DNA of 31,081 nt from positions 1-31,081 of IMG/VR virus record IMGVR_UViG_3300046171_000006, one strand, 5' to 3'. The notes under the pieces are model-generated. The model was not told the DNA's origin, searched no databases, and saw only the letters and a list, made by a program, of their open reading frames with translations. Positions 14,301-22,543 of this stretch are shown here, piece by piece. Numbering within the stretch: the stretch's first letter is position 1; every line of letters begins with the position of its first letter. A program made the translations under genes and the position numbers. Source of the DNA: a virus.

Positions 14301-16119
14301 TAATAAGCATACCTGAATCATTTACAGGACTACCTGTTAATCCTGCATTAAGTTGGAATAAGTTATCTTCTATATCTAGGTTAGTAGTATCAAGAGAAGT
14401 TAAAGTTCCATTAACTGTTAGATTACCTGCTACTGTTAAGCTATCTGCTATTTGCACATCATCAGGTAATGTTAGCGTTATATCTGCAGACTCACTTCCA
14501 CTACCTGATACTGAAATCTTATTGGCTGTACCTGTTATTGTTGCAACATAGTTGCCAACTGTATCAGTTCCAAGCGTTACTGAATTAGCATCTACGCTTG
14601 ATGCTTGTATTCCTAATGCATCAACAAATGCTTTGGTAACTCTTGCATCTATAGCTGCATTAGCTCTTGTATCTGTATAGTAAAGGTTAGTAGTACCTTC
14701 GCTTAAATCGTCTGTGTCTTTATTACCAAATGCAGAATCAAATCTTGCAGTTGTGTAATATAAATTTGTGCCTTCTGCTAAATCAGATGTAGACTTAGTT
14801 GCAAGTCTTGTATCAAATGCTGAATTAACTCTAGCTGTTGTGTAATAAAGATTAGTACCTTCAGTCAAATCACCTGTATCTTTAGTAGCTAATCTTGTAT
14901 CAAAATCTGTATTTGCTCTTGTAGATGTATAGTAAAGATTAGTAGTTCCTTCACTTAAATCATCAGTATCTTTTGCAGTAAAAGCAGAATCAAATCTTGC
15001 TTGGGTATAGTATAAATTTGTATTCTCTACAACTATAGAAGTATCTAGTGTTGCTGTTGATGATTGATTAGATGCATTACCTATAAATATCTTGCCATCA
15101 TTTAAATTAGGCGTAGCATTACTTCTACCAGCACCACCTACTTTAATAGAACCAGCTGCAGCATGACTTCTAATAACTTTACCTATGTTTTGTATTTGAC
15201 TTGATTCACCTGTTGGAGCTGTAGTTGTATAAGCACCTGCTGTTGTAGACACATAAAGTATTTGCCCTTCAGATACTCCTGAAGTATCTAATTCTTCAAT
15301 AGTACCAAAAGTAACAACTTGTAATGCAGCATTATCATTAGCATCAGACAAAGCTAATCCAAATGCAGGCATTTTAGAAGCATCATCAGCTTTAGCCTGA
15401 GCAACTGTTGGCACATCACCTGATACACCTGATATATAAACTACATCACCTTTTGATAAAGCACCATCAGCTTTAGCATTAAATCTTATACCACCTTCTA
15501 AATCACCTATAAATTCTTCGCTTGCTGTAACAATATTAAAAGTAACATCATCAGTTGTAGCTACAGCTTGTCCTATAGCAATACTAGGAGTAGAACCTTC
15601 ACCAGTTCCACCTGTTACTGTTACACCAGTTCCACCTGAAATGGATTGCACATAATCACCTGTTGTATCTGTGCCTAAAGCAATAGAATCAATTTGTGCT
15701 GTAGTTGTAATAGTAATATCACCACTACCATCAAAAGAAGCTGAACCTGCAACATCTCCTGATAAAGATATAGTTCTTGCAGTTGCAAGTGTAGTAGCTG
15801 TATCTGCATTACCTGTTAAATCACCAGTAACATTACCAGTGACATTACCTGTTACATTACCAGTGACATTACCTGTTAAGTCACCTGTAAGTATGTTTGA
15901 TGTAGTAATACTTATACCTGTAGTAATCCAAGCACTATCAGTACCATTTCTTATCTTTAATACATTACTTGATGTATCTACCCATAATTGATGAGCATAA
16001 GTAGTTGATGGTTCAGTTGCACCGCTATTTGTAGTTGCAATAGCAGATAAAGCATTATTTAAATCTGCTCTAAAGTCTGCACCTGACTGGTTTGCTAAAT
16101 TATAATCGTGTTGTGCCAT
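11368..16119 (-). CDS. Long tail fibre with C-terminal S74 chaperone
   Basis: The 1583-aa protein is a trimer-type host-binding fibre. Residues 1-70 (MAQHDYNLANQSGADFRADL) are the tail-attachment domain. Gly/Asn/Thr repeats (TGNVTGNVT, about 80-105) follow, then six NLYYT-x-AR repeats of about 25 residues between about 355 and 700, then many knot-type repeats of the form RID(S/N)SGNVGIGT. An S74 self-cleaving chaperone ends it: SDRNEKQDI with Ser1481 and Lys1486, the catalytic pair that releases the chaperone after trimer folding. The protein stops at LLAFIIAAI, earlier than the usual C-terminal coiled coil of this domain. AGGA lies 7 nt before the ATG. It is the longest gene here. Confidence 0.9.
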   Translation of the reverse strand: MAQHDYNLANQSGADFRADLNNALSAIATTNSGATEPSTTYAHQLWVDTSSNVLKIRNGTDSAWITTGISITTSNILTGDLTGNVTGNVTGNVTGNVTGDLTGNADTATTLATARTISLSGDVAGSASFDGSGDITITTTAQIDSIALGTDTTGDYVQSISGGTGVTVTGGTGEGSTPSIAIGQAVATTDDVTFNIVTASEEFIGDLEGGIRFNAKADGALSKGDVVYISGVSGDVPTVAQAKADDASKMPAFGLALSDANDNAALQVVTFGTIEELDTSGVSEGQILYVSTTAGAYTTTAPTGESSQIQNIGKVIRSHAAAGSIKVGGAGRSNATPNLNDGKIFIGNASNQSSTATLDTSIVVENTNLYYTQARFDSAFTAKDTDDLSEGTTNLYYTSTRANTDFDTRLATKDTGDLTEGTNLYYTTARVNSAFDTRLATKSTSDLAEGTNLYYTTARFDSAFGNKDTDDLSEGTTNLYYTDTRANAAIDARVTKAFVDALGIQASSVDANSVTLGTDTVGNYVATITGTANKISVSGSGSESADITLTLPDDVQIADSLTVAGNLTVNGTLTSLDTTNLDIEDNLFQLNAGLTGSPVNDSGMLINRGTADNGIFMWDESADKFTLGLTTADGSSTGNITLNSLGTLVANIEGDVTGDVTGTVSSLSNHDTGDLAEGTNLYYTDARVQAVSINNVVEDTTPQLGGDLASNGNDILFADSDKAIFGAGSDLQIYHSGTQSFVQDVGTGSLILKGTDVQIRNNSDDDLAIYCSDGNEVNLYHNGSLKLATTSTGIDVTGTVTSDGLVSDGNVVIDGVLQFEDSGGSNRTVMEYDSNDDLLIKTGTSSGSRSIRFQTEASEVMRIDANARVGIGISSPQGQLHINTESAEATKVYVDGEFGQEKSIELRHYNASEGSGVGRNLFYLKTPANNRLDIGGFTDGSSEFQVMTLMESGNVGIGTDSPDFALSIGNDSDAYNYVSIRSSNTGNAGYLFSDAQDADVGYINYSHTTNHMGFGVNGSEAMRIDSSGRVGIGHTSSFGKLSINSNGQPASSGNMTTGLTVSNGPGGTAINIGTYDAGGYSYIQSAYVNNAGVARELAFLTGSSERLRIDSSGKVGIGTDSPQRNLHIHGSGDGAIKISNSTLGSDTLDGADLTLNTSGEFYLTNRESGSTIFETGGSERMRIDSSGNVGIGTTSVFSGNKLDVRGGNIMVGGFNTGTEYGLILTPSNTSTYWNVANITGGHLTFNNSATIGSQEKMRISAAGNVGIGTDNPQATLQTKNTSDSATLASVNPSFSISHQSGTYTEGNYYSVLGFAKANSNGATLGAAIAPTMVGDGNTRALTFSIANGGGSVAEAMRIDNSGNLLVGTTSVQGSGGVTLSGAGYVYSSRPSSVAIYANRTGSDGVIQEFRKDGSTVGSIGVDFGDRMYIGTGDTALFFNSTIDSIQPFNTAGGTRDDVIDLGSSAARFDNIYATNGTINTSDRNEKQDIAELTEAETRVAVAAKGLLRKFRWQSAVEEKGEEARIHFGIIAQDLQDAFTAEGLDASDYGMFVSSTWTDEETGEEKTRLGVRYSELLAFIIAAI
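15831..15878. repeat. Two perfect 24-bp direct repeats in the fibre gene
   Basis: The unit CATTACCAGTGACATTACCTGTTA occurs back to back at 15831-15854 and 15855-15878, with partial copies on both sides. It encodes part of the GNVTGNVT stretch. Such repeats allow slippage or recombination that changes fibre length. Confidence 0.85.
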
Positions 16120-16148
16120 ATTAAAATCCTATTTTATTAATTCTACTA

Positions 16149-18731
16149 TTACCATGTGCTAATCGCTACCCTTTTCCAAGTGTTTGTAGCAACACAAACA
16201 TATATATAATTTGAATCCCATGTAATAGTTCCTGTTGTACCTGTATCAGTTGCAGATGATGGTGCTGAACCTGCGGCTCCACCTACTATTAATCCTTGTT
16301 TATGGTCTAATGAAATTTTATAGGTTGTAAGTGAGGTATCACCTCTTGAAATTATTGTTTGTCTCCAACCCAATCCTGATGTTTGCGGAAAAAATTTAGC
16401 TATACTTTGGTCAAAATCTAAAACTAAATCACCATTTGCTTGTACTTGGTCATAAGCAGTATATTCTAAATGTGTACCACCTACTAATTCTAATTTGTTT
16501 TTATCATCATAACCTAGAACAACATTACTAGTAGTTCCAGTACCACTTGAATCAAAAACATTACTCAAGGTATTAGTACCAACCTTAACTTCTTCAGCTT
16601 TTACTGGGTCGTCTGCTACTGTAAAAGTTAGTGTTTCAGCAGATGATTCTACATCATTAGAATTAATTGTACTTATGCTTGCAACATAATCTGCTGCCTT
16701 TGGTATAAAAGATAAATCAGCAGAATTAGTATCTACTATTTTACTTATTACATTATTAGAAGAACTATCAACAACATTTACTCTATATTGTTTTATTGGC
16801 GTATCAGTTGGAGCAGTCCATGATAAAGTAGGTCTGCCTGTTGAACTTGCATTAGTATCAGTAAAAGTTGGACTTGTTGGTGGTTTTACTGCATAAGATT
16901 GTGGTACATCTATAGGGTCACCTACTTTTTCTTGCGGTGGTACAGTCCATGTATAGACATCAAAATATTCTAATAAGCTAACTTGTAGTTGACCATTTGG
17001 CATTAATTCTAATGCTTCAACTCTAAATACTTTTCCTGTAAATCCTAATGGAGTATAAGATAGAGTAACAATATCATTTACATTTAATTTATACATTTCA
17101 GCAGTACCAACAAATTGAACTCTTGTTTGATATCTGCTTCTAGTAAGAATGGTTTTAGCCATATTATAGGCTATGTAATAATCTGATATATATGGAAACT
17201 GTGCTTTAATTTCTAATACTTCTCCACCATCATCAGAAGTATAATCACTTGGATTGGTTGTTGCAGAATGATAAACAGTTGCAGTATCCATTTCATAATC
17301 TTTTGCACCATTAAAAAATTCAACAACAACAACATTAGCTTTATCATCTTTATTACCATAATCAACATTAATACCGCCATCAGCTATAATATGTTCATCT
17401 GTGATAGTAAATGTTGATGAGCCTGTATCTTCTATTTCTAGTTCATACTTACCTTCAATATAATTTAGATAACCTCTCATGTTTGCTAATAATGCTTTTG
17501 CATTATCCATAACATTAGAATTAGTATCTAAATAAGCATTACATTGAAACCTTTTAGCATTAGCAATAATAGTATCAGTTGTTGCTGTTACACTATAATT
17601 GTTGGCTAATGGATAACGTGAATCCCAGCTAATTATATTATATCTAAACACGTTATAAAATTGATAAGTGTTTTTACCAGTAATTAATCTATTATCAACA
17701 ACAGTATTACCAAAATTATCTTTTAATGTTAAATATTCTCCTACTTTAAATTTTTTCCATTCAGCAAAACTTGAAATAGAAGCATAGCTATTTCCTGTAT
17801 TTCCACTCCAAGCTATTTGTCTATAAGAACCATTAAAATCAGGATTATTTCTAGCACCATCAGCTAAATCAGCAGCAGATTCAAATGTAGATAAATTAAC
17901 CTGTGCTTCCGCTAAACCCTTACCATATTCATCATTAGTCATATAATCTAATAATGCTAAAGCTGGATTATCTGACCATTCATAAGTAGAAGGAGTACCG
18001 AATGTTTGACCTGAATCTCTTGGGTCAAAAACTTTTTTACCTTGTACTTCTACTGTAAGCTGCGGTACTCCTCTCCATATTTTACCTTGAGCATCAAATT
18101 TAAAAGTAGCAGCTATATAAGCTATACCATTTAATTTATGTGCAGTAGTCCACTTAGAACCTATAGATGCGTTAAGCATTGGGTCTACTGTTTGTGTTGC
18201 AGCACCATGATGTAGATTTAATACAAATCTATATTTATCTGTTGGGTCTGTGCCAAGAGTACCTGCTGTTAATTCTTGTATATTAGGAGAATCTCCTGTT
18301 TGGTCTGCTGTGTTCAAACTGCCATTGCCTGAACTTATTTTATCTGAACCAATATAACCACCATCTCTAAATCTTGCAGAATCAGATATAGATGCACCAT
18401 CTAGTTCTATAGACCGACCATCTATATTTTCTATTTCACCAACAGATAATGCGTAAACTACGAATAAATGTTTTGAATTATTATTAGCAGTATCCATAAA
18501 TACCACCTGTGCTCCAACTCTTCTTGAACCATAAATAACAGGAATCTTACCACCAGCAGAAGTTTTTTGAGCAAGAATAGATTGACCTTGCTGCATCATG
18601 TCTTTTAATTGCAGATAACCCTTTATACCTACTGCAAAAGTTGCAACTGTTAAAGCACCTGTAATAACTGCTACAACACCACTGCCAACACCAACACTAG
18701 CAAAAAATCCAAAAATAGCACCAAAAATCAT
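16149..18731 (-). CDS. Tail tip attachment protein (gpJ-like)
   Basis: The 860-aa protein forms the central tail tip that contacts the receptor and carries the fibre. A hydrophobic N-terminal stretch (about 13-40) followed by QKTSAGGKIPVIYGSRRVGA resembles the gpI/gpJ junction of lambda. LALLDYMTNDEYGKGL is the typical J-family motif, followed by a hub region (ANMRGYLNYIEGKYELEIED). A fibronectin type III-like domain (about 615-705) has RPTLSWTAP and KQYRVNV. The end is beta-rich and may bind the fibre. The start overlaps the gpL-like stop as TAATG. Confidence 0.85.
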   Translation of the reverse strand: MIFGAIFGFFASVGVGSGVVAVITGALTVATFAVGIKGYLQLKDMMQQGQSILAQKTSAGGKIPVIYGSRRVGAQVVFMDTANNNSKHLFVVYALSVGEIENIDGRSIELDGASISDSARFRDGGYIGSDKISSGNGSLNTADQTGDSPNIQELTAGTLGTDPTDKYRFVLNLHHGAATQTVDPMLNASIGSKWTTAHKLNGIAYIAATFKFDAQGKIWRGVPQLTVEVQGKKVFDPRDSGQTFGTPSTYEWSDNPALALLDYMTNDEYGKGLAEAQVNLSTFESAADLADGARNNPDFNGSYRQIAWSGNTGNSYASISSFAEWKKFKVGEYLTLKDNFGNTVVDNRLITGKNTYQFYNVFRYNIISWDSRYPLANNYSVTATTDTIIANAKRFQCNAYLDTNSNVMDNAKALLANMRGYLNYIEGKYELEIEDTGSSTFTITDEHIIADGGINVDYGNKDDKANVVVVEFFNGAKDYEMDTATVYHSATTNPSDYTSDDGGEVLEIKAQFPYISDYYIAYNMAKTILTRSRYQTRVQFVGTAEMYKLNVNDIVTLSYTPLGFTGKVFRVEALELMPNGQLQVSLLEYFDVYTWTVPPQEKVGDPIDVPQSYAVKPPTSPTFTDTNASSTGRPTLSWTAPTDTPIKQYRVNVVDSSSNNVISKIVDTNSADLSFIPKAADYVASISTINSNDVESSAETLTFTVADDPVKAEEVKVGTNTLSNVFDSSGTGTTSNVVLGYDDKNKLELVGGTHLEYTAYDQVQANGDLVLDFDQSIAKFFPQTSGLGWRQTIISRGDTSLTTYKISLDHKQGLIVGGAAGSAPSSATDTGTTGTITWDSNYIYVCVATNTWKRVAISTW

Positions 18732-19282
18732 TAGTCACTACTCCATTTAATATCTTTTTTAGCCTGTGTAGCGTATTCTAATCCTTTATCACCAGCACTA
18801 AAGTTTTGTTGTGATTCATCAGAAAAATGTCTACCCTTTGTTAGATTCCAATTTGCCCAATGTGAAGCAACTGTTAAAACTAAATTTGATGAATCAATAG
18901 TTTCAGAAATAGATACATTTCTTATCTGTCCTGTAAAGTAATTAATAGCACCAACTATGTTTTCATCAGCATCAAAATAAGCAATATAAATTTCTACTGT
19001 TTTATTTGTAAAAGAACCATCTTGTACTAATGACCTAACTTGGTCTGTAACATTAGAAAATTGCAAGTCAATTTCATTAACTTCTAATTTTCCAGTTTCA
19101 GTTGTTGATGCTACTTGTAAAAATGAACCACCAGCTTCGTATAAGTTAGCATCATAAGTAACATTTCTATAATAATCTGTAAGTCTTATAGTCGTTGATA
19201 AATTTAATTCAACCAAAAATGCAATCTTAGTTGCATCTGCTGAAACTTGTGTTTGTAACCCTGCTGATAAACTTCTAGGCAT
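18731..19282 (-). CDS. Minor tail protein, DUF2163/gpL-like
   Basis: The 183-aa protein starts MPRSLSAGLQTQVSADATK and has YYRNVTYDANLYEAGGSFL, then a strand-rich hub, and ends with RHFSDESQQNFSAGDKGLEY and a KKDIKW end. That final 'sDesqq.f.gD.Gle.a..a.k.I.W' pattern is typical of tail-tip proteins encoded just before gpJ-like genes. The Cys cluster that holds the Fe-S centre in lambda gpL is not present. The start overlaps the preceding stop as TAATG. Confidence 0.75.
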   Translation of the reverse strand: MPRSLSAGLQTQVSADATKIAFLVELNLSTTIRLTDYYRNVTYDANLYEAGGSFLQVASTTETGKLEVNEIDLQFSNVTDQVRSLVQDGSFTNKTVEIYIAYFDADENIVGAINYFTGQIRNVSISETIDSSNLVLTVASHWANWNLTKGRHFSDESQQNFSAGDKGLEYATQAKKDIKWSSD

Positions 19283-19881
19283 TAGGTTATAACCTCTCTA
19301 ACATCAAATGAAATACTGTAGAAACCACTTATATCTGTTGAATACATAATTTCATCACTTTCAAGATATACAGTAAATTCAGGTTTATTAACAGTAACAG
19401 CTTCATTATCTGCTAGAGAAGAAACAAGATTTGGTGAAATGGTTACTGTTGCTGCTCCGCCTGAAGCATTAACATCTGATTCAACCATATATACTTTTGA
19501 ATGATTGGCAAATTTAATTAAATCACCTGCTTTTAAAGCACCAGTTGTTTGTGAAAAACCATCCATAGCTATTGTATTATCGCTAACTGAATGAACTCCA
19601 TTTACTAATATATCTGTTTCTGACTTGCTTGCACCTAAGTTATCTAAGGGTGCAGCTATTGTAAAATTTTCAAAAGACCCTTTTTGTTTTTGTAAAAATG
19701 CAAATATTTCTTGAGCTTTTTCTTGTTGTAAAGGTGGCATTTGCACTGTAAAAGAAAAATATTGACTACCTATTTGCCTGACTTGTTTTCTACCTGATAT
19801 TGTTTGATTCAATAATGTAGGTCTATTATCTTTAAAATTTAAAGTTCTAAAATTAGGGTCTGTTGGAAATTGACCTGACAT
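19282..19881 (-). CDS. Distal tail / minor tail protein (gpM-like)
   Basis: The 199-aa protein begins MSGQFPTDPNFRTLNFKDNR. FSFTVQMPPLQQEKAQEIFA and FLQKQKGSFENF match the lambda gpM and distal-tail pattern, in which a beta core carries a helix followed by 'G....F'. An inserted beta domain (about 90-170, with SETDILVNGVHSV and VTISPNLVSSLADNE) makes it longer than lambda gpM, which is near 110 residues. It joins the tube end to the tip. The start overlaps the tape-measure stop as TAATG. Confidence 0.7.
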   Translation of the reverse strand: MSGQFPTDPNFRTLNFKDNRPTLLNQTISGRKQVRQIGSQYFSFTVQMPPLQQEKAQEIFAFLQKQKGSFENFTIAAPLDNLGASKSETDILVNGVHSVSDNTIAMDGFSQTTGALKAGDLIKFANHSKVYMVESDVNASGGAATVTISPNLVSSLADNEAVTVNKPEFTVYLESDEIMYSTDISGFYSISFDVREVIT

Positions 19882-21506
19882 TATACTATCCCCATCTTGC
19901 CTTGATTATTCATGGCATTATTTATTATTTGTGTTATCAATCCTTTTCTTGATGCTAGTAACTGGTCGAATCCAGCAGCGTCTACTGTTGATATATTAAA
20001 GTTTACTGTTGGTGCTGATTGAATAGCCTGTCCTTTTGTATGGTCTATAACAGTTTCTTGCGGATGCACCATAGCTAAACGACCACCTTTACCATCTAAA
20101 CCACCTGCTCTTATACCATTACCTGTATAACCACCACCATCTAAGTCTTGAAGCCCATCTACTACTCCGCCCAAACCACCACTAACAAGTGTGCCTATGT
20201 TAGTGATACCTGTTGTTATACCTTCAACAAGTTTTTGCACTATAAATACTTGTATTAACTCATTAATTACTGCTCTTACGACTGAAGTTGCTAAATCTTT
20301 AAAATCTAAAAATTGTTGATTTGTAGCATCAAAAAATTTAGTAAATGCTGTTGTTAACTCACCCTCTACTGTATCTGCAAAACTTTTAACTAGTTGTATT
20401 GATTCAGTAATTTCTGATTTGATTCCTTGAAAAGTATTTGTAATTTTAGGTAAAGTAATATCTTCTAAACCTGTTGCAGCATCTTCAATACCCTCTAAAC
20501 CCTCAACACTATCATCAAAAAGTTTATTCATTCCAACTATTGCAGCACTAGCTGCTGCTATACCAGCACCGACTTTTGCTATTCCAATACCAGTAACACC
20601 TTGTAATAAAGTACCTGCTGTTGCTGCTGCTTGAAATGCTTTTGCTAAATTAACAACTGTAACTGCTACTGCTGCTATTCTTTGAGCTACCATTACTGAA
20701 AAAGCTACTGCAAACATTTTTGCTAATATTTCTATATTTTGTGCTAAAAATCCAATAGTATTAGCGGTAGCTGCAAATATACCTGTTGATTTTTCAAACT
20801 CACCGACAAGTGTTATAAAGTTTGTTTTTAGCATACTTATTGACTGCCCAATAGTCATATTCATATTACCAACAACTTCAGATGTTTCTGCTGTTGCTGA
20901 TATTAATGTTGGTAAAATATTTTCTGCTGTAATTTTACCTTGAGCACCCATTTCTCTTAATTGACCTGTAGAAACACCTAATCCTTTAGCTAATAATTCA
21001 GCTAATGCAGAGTTTTGTTCCATAACAGAATTAAGCTCATCACCTCTAAGCGTTCCTGAAGCTAAACCTTGAGCTAACTGTCTTGAAGCATTTGCAGCTT
21101 CAATAGCAGAAGCACCTGAGATAATAAATGTGTTTGCAACTGTTTGTGTTGCATCAGCCACTTGTTGTTGAGATAGACCCATCTCTTTAGTAGCAAAAGT
21201 AATTTTTGCAAACAAGTCGCCAACCGCATCAAAATCTGACCTTGATTCTAATGCAATTCTTTTCATGTGTGCCATAGCTTCTGCTGTACCAGCAGCAGTA
21301 CCAGTTAAAGCACCCATTCTGTTTTGAAGATTAACAAAAGTGTCTCCTGCTCTTACAAGCTCTCTGACACCAAAAGCAGCAACAATCTGATTTCTTAGAT
21401 TTCTAACAGCATTTTGCGTAGAATCTATATCTCCTTTAAATTTTCTAAAAGCAGCACCAGTTTTATTTTCTCCTAGTATTCTTACTTTTATATCAGATTT
21501 AGCCAT
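19881..21506 (-). CDS. Tape measure protein
   Basis: The 541-aa protein sets tail length and enters the cell during DNA injection. A tape-measure domain covers about 45-240 (FVNLQNRMGALTGTAAG, FAKITFATKEMGLSQQQVAD, ASRQLAQGLASGTLRGDELN). Hydrophobic helices (about 260-325) may cross the host membrane. The C-terminal GGGYTGNGIRAGGLDGKGG and AMVHPQETVID are typical of the family. At about 0.15 nm per residue it predicts a tail near 80 nm. Its start overlaps the end of the frameshifted chaperone by 8 bp, and SD-like GAGGA is 15 nt away, so coupling is likely. Confidence 0.9.
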   Translation of the reverse strand: MAKSDIKVRILGENKTGAAFRKFKGDIDSTQNAVRNLRNQIVAAFGVRELVRAGDTFVNLQNRMGALTGTAAGTAEAMAHMKRIALESRSDFDAVGDLFAKITFATKEMGLSQQQVADATQTVANTFIISGASAIEAANASRQLAQGLASGTLRGDELNSVMEQNSALAELLAKGLGVSTGQLREMGAQGKITAENILPTLISATAETSEVVGNMNMTIGQSISMLKTNFITLVGEFEKSTGIFAATANTIGFLAQNIEILAKMFAVAFSVMVAQRIAAVAVTVVNLAKAFQAAATAGTLLQGVTGIGIAKVGAGIAAASAAIVGMNKLFDDSVEGLEGIEDAATGLEDITLPKITNTFQGIKSEITESIQLVKSFADTVEGELTTAFTKFFDATNQQFLDFKDLATSVVRAVINELIQVFIVQKLVEGITTGITNIGTLVSGGLGGVVDGLQDLDGGGYTGNGIRAGGLDGKGGRLAMVHPQETVIDHTKGQAIQSAPTVNFNISTVDAAGFDQLLASRKGLITQIINNAMNNQGKMGIV

Positions 21507-21986
21507 TTTGTTTTTGTATTTCCTCTTGTTGTATATTTAGATAAGCAATCCAACCATTAAACTCTTCTAAAGTCATTTCCTCTATTTCAGCAACAGTTTT
21601 GTGCAATCTTTCTGCTAAGGCATACATAGAATATAGCTGCTTATCTTCAGCTACTTTTTTTGCATATCTCCTTGCGATATATTACCCATTATTTCAGTTG
21701 CTACTCTCACTAAAACACTACTATCAACATGATTTAATAATTTATTCTTATGTTCAATAGTAAAGTGCTTGTCTCCATTTTCATCTAATGCTTTATATAT
21801 TAATACATATACAAGCATTTCAACCTCATCATCTTTAGCAAGTTTCATAAACTTTTTCATATCAAATAGGGTGATAGGTTCACAAAATATTTTCATAGGT
21901 TGTTCGCCATCACCCCATTCAGGTACTTCAATAAGTTTTTGTCCTTTGCTTTTATAATGAGCTACTAGATTATCTATTGCTGACAT
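21499..21986 (-). CDS. Tail assembly chaperone GT fusion (-1 frameshift product)
   Basis: Reading to the slippery run A AAA AAG (21660-21654) and then shifting back one base gives 51 more residues: VAEDKQLYSMYALAERLHKT, then VAEIEEMTLEEFNGWIAYLN and QQEE to a stop at 21499. Total length is 162 aa. The MTLEEFNGWIAYLN helix is typical of the T domain, which binds tail tube subunits while the G part coats the tape measure. This mirrors lambda gpG/gpGT. An SD-like AAGGAG lies upstream of the slip and an inverted repeat follows it. Confidence 0.85.
21634..21673 (-). promoter_or_regulatory. Programmed -1 frameshift signal
   Basis: Three parts are visible in RNA sense. AAGGAG (21673-21668) is an SD-like stimulator 7 nt before the slip. 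AAAAAAG (21660-21654) is in the correct phase (CAA AAA AAG TAG), the same heptamer as dnaX of E. coli. TAGCTG (21653-21648) and CAGCTA (21639-21634) form a 6-bp stem with an 8-nt loop. The stem begins directly after the heptamer, closer than usual, so its role is less certain. Confidence 0.8.
21651..21986 (-). CDS. Tail assembly chaperone (gpG-like)
   Basis: The 111-aa product is the unshifted chaperone: MSAIDNLVAHYKSKGQKLIE, then PMKIFCEPITLFDMKKFMKL and a helical C terminus. It lies between tail tube and tape measure, the invariant place for this gene in siphoviruses. It should bind the tape measure and keep it soluble before the tube polymerises. The stop TAG follows directly after the slippery run, so the ratio of G to GT is set there. 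There is no clear SD; it is 4 nt after the tube stop. Confidence 0.85.
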   Translation of the reverse strand: MSAIDNLVAHYKSKGQKLIEVPEWGDGEQPMKIFCEPITLFDMKKFMKLAKDDEVEMLVYVLIYKALDENGDKHFTIEHKNKLLNHVDSSVLVRVATEIMGNISQGDMQKK

Positions 21987-21990
21987 TTTC

Positions 21991-22380
21991 TTATACTGTT
22001 GTTGATGTTAATGCACCAGTACCTTGTACTGAAACACTTGCTTCAACCAATCCATCAAATGATGCACTTCTTGAAACACCAGTAACAATAGCTGAACCAG
22101 TATAATAAGTATCACCTGCTGTATCTCCTTCAGGATATACATTAAGAGTTACTTCTGAGCCAATGGTTAAAGCACCTTGACCGCTAGTATCAGTCTCATC
22201 CCAAAATACATCTAAACTTCCTGAGAAAGAAGTCAATGATGATTTATATGTTCTAGCAGAATCACCCATTGAAGTATCTTCTAAAGTATCAGCAGATTCT
22301 TCAATAGAATAAGACCTAATCTCAGCTACAGCATTAGAACCGACTTTTACAGTTCCTTCACTTCCTTTATGTGTCGCCAT
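21991..22380 (-). CDS. Tail tube (major tail) protein
   Basis: The 129-aa protein starts MATHKGSEGTVKVGSNAVAE and is beta-rich with IRSYSIEESADTLEDTSMGD, the pattern of siphovirus tube subunits (strand, 'D.tsMGD.a..y..sl..fsGsl'). It forms hexameric rings around the tape measure. GAGGT lies 5 nt before the ATG. No Ig-like C-terminal decoration is present. Its start overlaps the 55-aa gene by 14 bp. Confidence 0.9.
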   Translation of the reverse strand: MATHKGSEGTVKVGSNAVAEIRSYSIEESADTLEDTSMGDSARTYKSSLTSFSGSLDVFWDETDTSGQGALTIGSEVTLNVYPEGDTAGDTYYTGSAIVTGVSRSASFDGLVEASVSVQGTGALTSTTV

Positions 22381-22534
22381 TTTCTACCTCGTCTTTCGAC
22401 TTTTTCTTAGAAGAAGATTTAATTTTATCTTGCGAATGGACTGCTTCCTCTTTCCAGCCCTTTTTCTTCATTGACTCAACCTGAGTAGGATGAGCTATTA
22501 CAGAACTTTTGCCATTTGGACTAATTAATTTCAT
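22367..22534 (-). CDS. 55-aa basic protein between tail terminator and tube
   Basis: The ORF encodes MKLISPNGKSSVIAHPTQVE, then SMKKKGWKEEAVHSQDKIKS and a Lys/Ser-rich end. AGGAG lies 6 nt before the ATG at 22534, so it is clearly translated. The N-terminal half, 'MKLi.PnG......t.VE.m...GW', resembles small structural proteins that sit in phage head-tail regions and end each repeat in 'GW'. It overlaps the tube start by 14 bp. The role is unknown; it may bind the capsid or tail end. Confidence 0.7.
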   Translation of the reverse strand: MKLISPNGKSSVIAHPTQVESMKKKGWKEEAVHSQDKIKSSSKKKSKDEVENGDT

Positions 22535-22543
22535 AATTGTCTC

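Noticed and set aside
14243-14551. 102-aa plus-strand ORF
   Set aside because: Antisense shadow of the fibre gene.
14690-15040. Regularly spaced repeats that could be taken for a CRISPR array
   Set aside because: They are coding repeats (NLYYT units of about 75 bp) that diverge at third positions and have no unique spacers.
15671-15991. 106-aa plus-strand ORF with repeated TLPV sequence
   Set aside because: It lies opposite the fibre gene; the repeats mirror the GNVT DNA repeats and there is no SD or neighbour support.
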